A stretch of DNA of 64,000 nucleotides from Amphiduros pacificus (taxonomy: Eukaryota > Annelida > Polychaeta > Phyllodocida > Hesionidae), in NCBI GenBank assembly GCA_949316495.1, contig OX439004.1, positions 53,042,159-53,106,158 on the forward strand. The letters run 5' to 3'. The notes below the pieces were generated by a model. It did not search any database and was not told the DNA's origin. It worked only from the letters and a program-made list of their open reading frames with translations. This document shows positions 58,999 to 64,000 of this stretch, in pieces. The translations under genes and the position numbers were made by a program. Position 1 is the stretch's first letter; every line of letters starts with the position of its first letter.

Positions 58999-60567
58999 TT
59001 GTCAGAACACTCAATAATAGAACCGTCTTTCATAAATGATAACAAACTGCCAGATGTTAGAAATATAAGCCATGATAAATATAGTGTTGATAGATATGCT
59101 AACATGATAAATGCACATAGGAGGTTTGAAAATGATAATGACCATGGTAATAATTTATGTACCCATGAAACTATGTTGACACAAAATAATAACTCTCCTT
59201 GTATCCCCCAGAGTGACCAGGTGACAGACCCAAACCATGCCAACTCATCACTGAAAATACAATTATGGAATATAAGAGGAATCTATGATAAAATATTTGA
59301 AAAAGATATACAAAACTTCATGTTTAAAAATGACATTATCATAATAACAGAAACACACACACATTCTAGATCAGAAAAAGAATATGATAACATTCCAGGT
59401 TTTAAATACAAAGATTTTCCAAGAAAATTCATACATCCACGAGCACCTGGTCCCTCTGGTGGAATCGGTATATATATCAGAACAAGTATTTTAGATGGAA
59501 TAGACCTAATTTGTTGCAATGAATGTATTGTATGGGTTAAACTTAAGGCTTCCTTCTTTAGCTGGGACAAAGACAAAATGATCGCAGGAATGTATTTTAC
59601 ACCTGCTGATTCTTCTTATATTCATAGCACAAACTGCAGGACTGATTATTTTGATATTTTAAATGAAGAGTTAGCAAAGTATGAAAATGCAAATGATATT
59701 TTACTCTGTGGAGACCTAAATGCTAGAACTGGACAGTTATCAGACTGCCCGGTTTCCTACCCTGGTAATGAGGGTGACCTGGAAAATATCACATTTCACA
59801 CTGTAATAAATAGCCCCACAGAGCATGTTGAAAAGAGGTCTTCTAATGATAAAGCTGTGAACAATTATGGACGAAGCTTAATTGATTTTTGTAAAACGTT
59901 AGGGTACCGAATAATGAATGGCCGGCTCGGGGATGTGAACAACACCAAGAATTTTACTTGTATAAAAGAAAATGGGTGTAGTGTTGTTGACTATCTAATA
60001 TGTAAACCCCAAAGTATGACACAAATTACTAATTTTGAAATATGTTCCAAACGAGCTATATCTGACCACACACCAATACAGTTTGAATTAAAAATAAGCA
60101 GAAACAGTGATTGTCCAACAGAGCCGGACTCTGATGGTGATATACTAACATCATTTAAATGGGAACCCACAAGATTAGAAATATATAAAGAAAATTTATA
60201 CTCAACTGAATGCCAACTTCTATATGATCAGTTACTAATAGATATTATTGATGATAACAAAACAAGTGATGACATCTGTAGCATTTATTATAAATATATA
60301 GAAACTGCATTAGAACAAACATTTGCAAAAAAGAAGTCTATTAATACCTCAATATTCCCACAGAATAATTGGTTCAATGATGAATGTAAAAATATGAAAA
60401 GAACAGTAAATAATTTTGCAAAGAATCATGATATTACTATTGCACCACATAAAGAACAATACAGGGAACTTGAAAAAGAGTACAACCGTATCAAACAACT
60501 CAATAAGAGACAATATATGGAACATATGCGCACTAAACTTGTAAATCTCCAAACAAAAAATCCTAGT
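58999..60567 (+). CDS. LINE ORF2, endonuclease part, interrupted by an insertion
   Basis: The frame opens after 58974 and begins within a few bases of the ORF1 stop. The first ATG in frame is at 59104, while a TTG lies at 58999. Endonuclease blocks: IQLWNIRG, IIITETHTHS, GGIGIYI, ILLCGDLNARTG, VVDYLICKP and AISDHTPIQF, i.e. all catalytic motifs of the exonuclease-endonuclease-phosphatase fold. A Lys-rich linker (about 480-515) ends at NPS. After that the frame runs into the insertion and stops at 60601. It joins in frame to TYWKLWKSF at 63477, the start of the RT part. Confidence 0.85.
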
Positions 60568-60619
60568 ACATTACGTGTTTTTTCCTTAAGCCAACATACC
60601 TGACTAAAAGAGGAAAGTC

Positions 60620-61442
60620 TCAGGTAAGGGTACCGTAGGTAGAGATTAAAAATATGAGCTGGCGTCCAGCTGGGAACACTTGCTTACTGAGATTAGTACT
60701 CAGATTAGTGAGGTGTGTAGTCACTTTCACATGTCAAAAATAGTGGGCAAATCACTGTACACACATCTGAGCATTATTACTACACATGTTTCTTATTCAA
60801 ATTGTGGTTTTATTTGACAATTAAAATAATGATTGCAATATTTGAATTTATTTCAAATATAGAAATTCTAATTCTATATTGTTAGTAGTGTTTAAACAAC
60901 TGTGAAACTAGAGAACTATTTTAGAGGTATCTACACCATTTCCAAGAGGTGATCTTTGCACATGTGAGTACATGCATTGTTGGCTGATCTCACTGGACAA
61001 CAGAGAAATGCACATTTCCATCCTGTCAGTGACTGATATGGTCAAATATTGACAACTACACATTTTGAAGATCTTGAAAATTGTTTTGGAATATATAATA
61101 TACCAATCTGATTGAATGTATTTAAGAATGAGCATTGTTTGCAGGTATGTTGTTTTTAGTGTTGATGAATTGTAACAACACCTTAGATAGGTACAGTCCA
61201 TGTTTATTTTTAAATGTGGATCCAGGTGAAATGTTGAGTGAGCAATCCTGCCATGAGAAAAGGTCAAAGCATATCATCAGACCTGTGAGACACATAATAA
61301 TCCTGAAACATTGGGAACTATTGCATCGCACTGGATTTATTCAGAGATGCTCAAGGTTGGCCTCTCGATCAACTTACTCGAAGTTTAAAGTCTATGATAA
61401 ATTCTTGAAATTTGATCCATCTTATAATTTCTAAACTGAAAT
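60620..61442. other. Left arm of the insertion, non-coding
   Basis: Nothing recognised apart from AT-rich unique sequence. Confidence 0.4.
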
Positions 61443-62915
61443 AAAATTGGAATATGAAGATTTCATATTTGTTTTCTGCATGTAATTACTATTTTTTATA
61501 TTTTCTATGTTGGCAAAAAACATTCAATTCTATATGTTCTGACATGCATATTGCTCAAATATTACACCAGTATGAAGATTTTATATTTGTTCACTATATA
61601 AAGTCAGTATTATTCATATTGTCTATGTTTGCAAAATAAAATAATAAAAATTATATTCTTTTTATATGCAAATTGCTCAATAAGAACTCCAATATAAAGA
61701 TTTCATTTTTTGGGGGGTATCAAATCATTTCTATTATTTTATATTCTTCTGCATTTGCAATAGACAAATCAATTTATGTTTCCTGAAGTACAAATCACTC
61801 AAACAGAACCCCAATATTAAGATTTCACCTTCAGCATGAAAATAATACTTTTCCCAACCAGGATTCGAACCCTGGACCTTTAGCATAGAAGACAGACATC
61901 TTAACCACTGAGCCATGTATCACCCTGTGTCACTACTGTAGAAAACTTGGAGTCACAGCATTGTATGAAAATTGAAATTGTTCCATTTCTTTGCGAATAA
62001 AGACATTTTATTTTATTTTTTTGTATTTTCTCCATTTGCCAAAAAAAAAAAAAAAAAAAACAAAAGAAAAAACAAAAGAAAAAACAAAAGAAAAAACACA
62101 TTTCATGTGTTCTGTCTTTCATTCTGCTCTAAAAAGACCCCAATATGAAGATTTCACCTTTGAAGATTTCACCTTTGAAGATTTCACCTTTGTTTATTGT
62201 ATCGTCATTATTTTTTATAATTTCTATCAAAATAAAAAATGTTTCAATTCTATATGTTCTGATGTGCATGTTGCAAAAATAAAACTTCAAAATGAAGATT
62301 TCAGTTTCAGCATGAATAAAAAAAAAATATATTGTTCCCGGTGGGAATCGAACCCCAGACCTTTAGCATGGGTGACAGACATCTTAACCACTGAGCCATG
62401 TATCACCCTGTGTCACTACTGTAGAAAACTTGGAGTCACAGCATTGTATGAAAATTGAAATTGTTCCATTTCTTTGCGAATAAAGACATTTTATTTTATT
62501 TTTTTGTATTTTCTCCATTTGCCAGAAAAAAAAACAAAAGAAAAAACAAAAGAAAAAACAAAAGAAAAAACAAAAGAAAAAACAAAAGAAAAAACAAAAG
62601 AAAAAACAAAAGAAAAAACACATTTCATGTGTTCTGTCTTTCATTCTGCTCTAAAAAGACCCCAATATGAAGATTTCACCTTTGAAGATTTCACCTTTGT
62701 TTATTGTATCGTCATTATTTTTTATAATTTCTATCAAAATAAAAAATGTTTCAATTCTATATGTTCTGATGTGCATGTTGCAAAAATAAAACTTCAAAAT
62801 GAAGATTTCAGTTTCAGCATGAATAAAAAAAAAATATATTGTTCCCGGTGGGAATCGAACCCCAGACCTTTAGCATGGGTGACAGACATCTTACCCACTG
62901 AGCCATGTTGATTAG
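61443..62915 (-). repeat. Tandem array of SINE-like units with tRNA-like heads
   Basis: Degenerate units of about 110 bp (AATATGAAGATTTCAC..TTTGTTTATTG) are joined to larger units of about 500 bp; 62140-62650 and 62650-62910 are nearly identical over their overlap, and 61800-62130 is an older copy. Three tRNA-like heads on the minus strand lie at about 61850-61917, 62333-62400 and 62843-62910, each with an A box (TGGCTCAGTGGTTAAG) and B box (GGTTCGAATCC or GGTTCGATTCC). Each is followed downstream by a (CTTTTGTTTTTT)n-type run on the minus strand. Acceptor stems do not pair, so they are SINE heads and not tRNA genes. Confidence 0.7.
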
Positions 62916-62919
62916 TATG

Positions 62920-63455
62920 ATTTGACCTTCTCACTGGTAAATCACACAAATAGTCAACATCTTTATCACTTGATCAAGTTATTTTTATAAAGGGATATTC
63001 CGTTATTTCACACAACAGCATAAATTAAATTTATAGAGTAAAATTTTCCAAAAATATGTTTGTCTAAGATGATATCAATAGTAATGCAAATCGATAAAAA
63101 GAAACAGATATCTATAACTCATCTCTCATTTAAATCTAACCATTTTCTAGTTGATTCTCTGTAGGTAGGTATATAAGGTTAGCATGTAATAATTTATATT
63201 GAATATGAGGTGTGTCATATAATGTCCATACACATTTTATATATTTAACTCGAACACACAAAACAGAGAATTGAAATTAGCCAAAGAAAATCAGTTACTG
63301 GAGTGGTGCACATTTTTCTGGAGAAGTCTTATGGAAAGTAGTCCGGTAGGATGTTGATTTCATAGGGAGTTAATGTGTTAATATGTACTCAATGAGTTCA
63401 CTCATAACAGAAATCAAGATGGCCGAATGTTGGTTGAGAAAGTGCTTGATTTCTC
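62920..63455. other. Right arm of the insertion, non-coding
   Basis: Nothing recognised. It ends in TCTTAAGGGGAGTACACGTC, the right inverted end. Confidence 0.4.
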
Positions 63456-63476
63456 TTAAGGGGAGTACACGTCATG

Positions 63477-64000
63477 ACTTATTGGAAACTGTGGAAATCA
63501 TTTAAACCCCATCAAAACAATAACAGTAAATTAAAACTGACAGACTTTGACAGATATTTTCAAGAACAAACTGAACCCCCTGACATTGAATATTTTGACC
63601 ATGTCCATATGCATGGAATCTCCAATTTTGTTAAAAAATATCTCAGCACAACAGAAGAAATTGATGAATATGATTTTTCAGAAGAAATATGCAATAGCCC
63701 AATTACACGAGAAGAAATATCATCACACCTAGAAAAACTTAAAAATAGAAAGGCACCTGGTAGTGATGGAATAAGTCGAGAGTTCCTCAAATATGCAACT
63801 GACCAAATTGTACCAGTTTTAGATGGCTTGTATAATTCTATTTTTGATAAATCTGACTGGCCTACTGCCTGGTCTGAAGGAATTATCAGTCCTGTCCACA
63901 AAAAATCAAGTATAAATGTCCCCGATAATTACAGAAAAGTAACAGTAATGCCTGCATCAGGAAAAATTTTAGAATCTATCCTAAATTCAAGATTAGTTGA
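63477..64000 (+). CDS. LINE ORF2 continued: start of the reverse transcriptase, open to the window end
   Basis: The frame starting TYWKLWKSFKP is open to base 64000. It contains LKNRKAPGSDGISREFLKY (RT block 1), WSEGIISPVHKKS and VPDNYRKVTVMPASGKILES (RT block 2), typical of LINE reverse transcriptases. The catalytic YXDD part is outside the window. Confidence 0.85.

Larger units (their letters stand above)
58290..60567 (+). mobile_element. LINE with SGNH-esterase ORF1 (LINE-3), 5' part
   Basis: A plus-strand LINE: ORF1 at 58290-58985, ORF2 from about 58999. It is split after 60568 by a 2.9-kb insertion and continues at 63477 to the window end. Frames are otherwise open, so the copy looks young. 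An esterase ORF1 is known for some CR1-type and related LINEs. The exact clade is not fixed, because most of the RT lies outside the window. Confidence 0.8.
60569..63476. mobile_element. 2.9-kb insertion in LINE-3 ORF2, possible DNA transposon with about 22-bp imperfect TIRs
   Basis: The left end CATTACGTGTTTTTTCCTTA and the inverse of the right end, CATGACGTGTACTCCCCTTA, match with few differences. The host LINE frame is restored when the insert is removed (NPS, then TYWK). At most 1-2 bp are duplicated. No transposase frame was found. The centre carries tRNA-like modules in tandem. Family unknown. Confidence 0.6.

Noticed and set aside
61850-62910. Three possible tRNA genes on the minus strand
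   Set aside because: A and B boxes are present, but acceptor and D stems do not pair and the copies sit in a repeat; they are SINE heads.

Overview
This window looks like animal nuclear DNA. It is AT-rich, its genes have spliced exons with GT..AG borders, and it is full of LINEs, tRNA-derived SINEs, DNA transposons with target-site duplications and many minisatellites. The LINE families, a fibronectin type II domain protein and small secreted low-complexity proteins fit a marine invertebrate, most likely a mollusc or other lophotrochozoan. That placement is inference. No bacterial-type operon, CRISPR array, rRNA gene or convincing tRNA gene was seen.

Layout. 1-4.4 kb: a minus-strand L2/CR1-like LINE that looks young. 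Both reading frames are open, ORF1 ends in a KH RNA-binding domain, and a run of hairpins with one invariant loop lies upstream. 4.9-12.8 kb: an old plus-strand CR1-like LINE cut by a 459-bp element with a 9-bp target duplication, by a 1.7-kb element with long inverted repeats and a hAT-like transposase relic, and by a second L2-like LINE that itself holds an LTR-like insert. 12.8-28.2 kb: three host genes on the minus strand, all encoding small secreted proteins. Two (genes A and B) are tandem paralogues of a family I do not recognise. The third (gene C) has an FN2 domain. Minisatellites have grown out of a splice donor in A, a splice acceptor in B and the stop codon in C. 28-35 kb: non-coding DNA with short tandem repeats. 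35-40 kb: a gene for a type II membrane glycosyltransferase with one coding exon and probably a 5' untranslated exon. 40.98-51.80 kb: one 10.8-kb satellite array of about 175 copies of a 62-bp unit. 54.4-58.2 kb: two nested DNA transposons, each with a perfect 9-bp target duplication. 58.3-64 kb: a LINE whose ORF1 is an SGNH esterase; its ORF2 is split by a 2.9-kb insertion rich in tRNA-like modules.

How the parts may work together. The most unusual candidate system is the first LINE. Read in the sense of the element, each upstream hairpin shows the loop AAUCACCU, which contains UCAC, a YCAY motif of the kind Nova-type KH domains bind in hairpin loops. The same element encodes a KH domain at the end of ORF1. 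This suggests a self-recognition (packaging) signal, which is a testable inference. The second is the link between minisatellites and exon borders in genes A to C. In gene B the 54-bp repeat carries a splice acceptor and stays in frame, so alternative acceptor use would add 18-residue modules.
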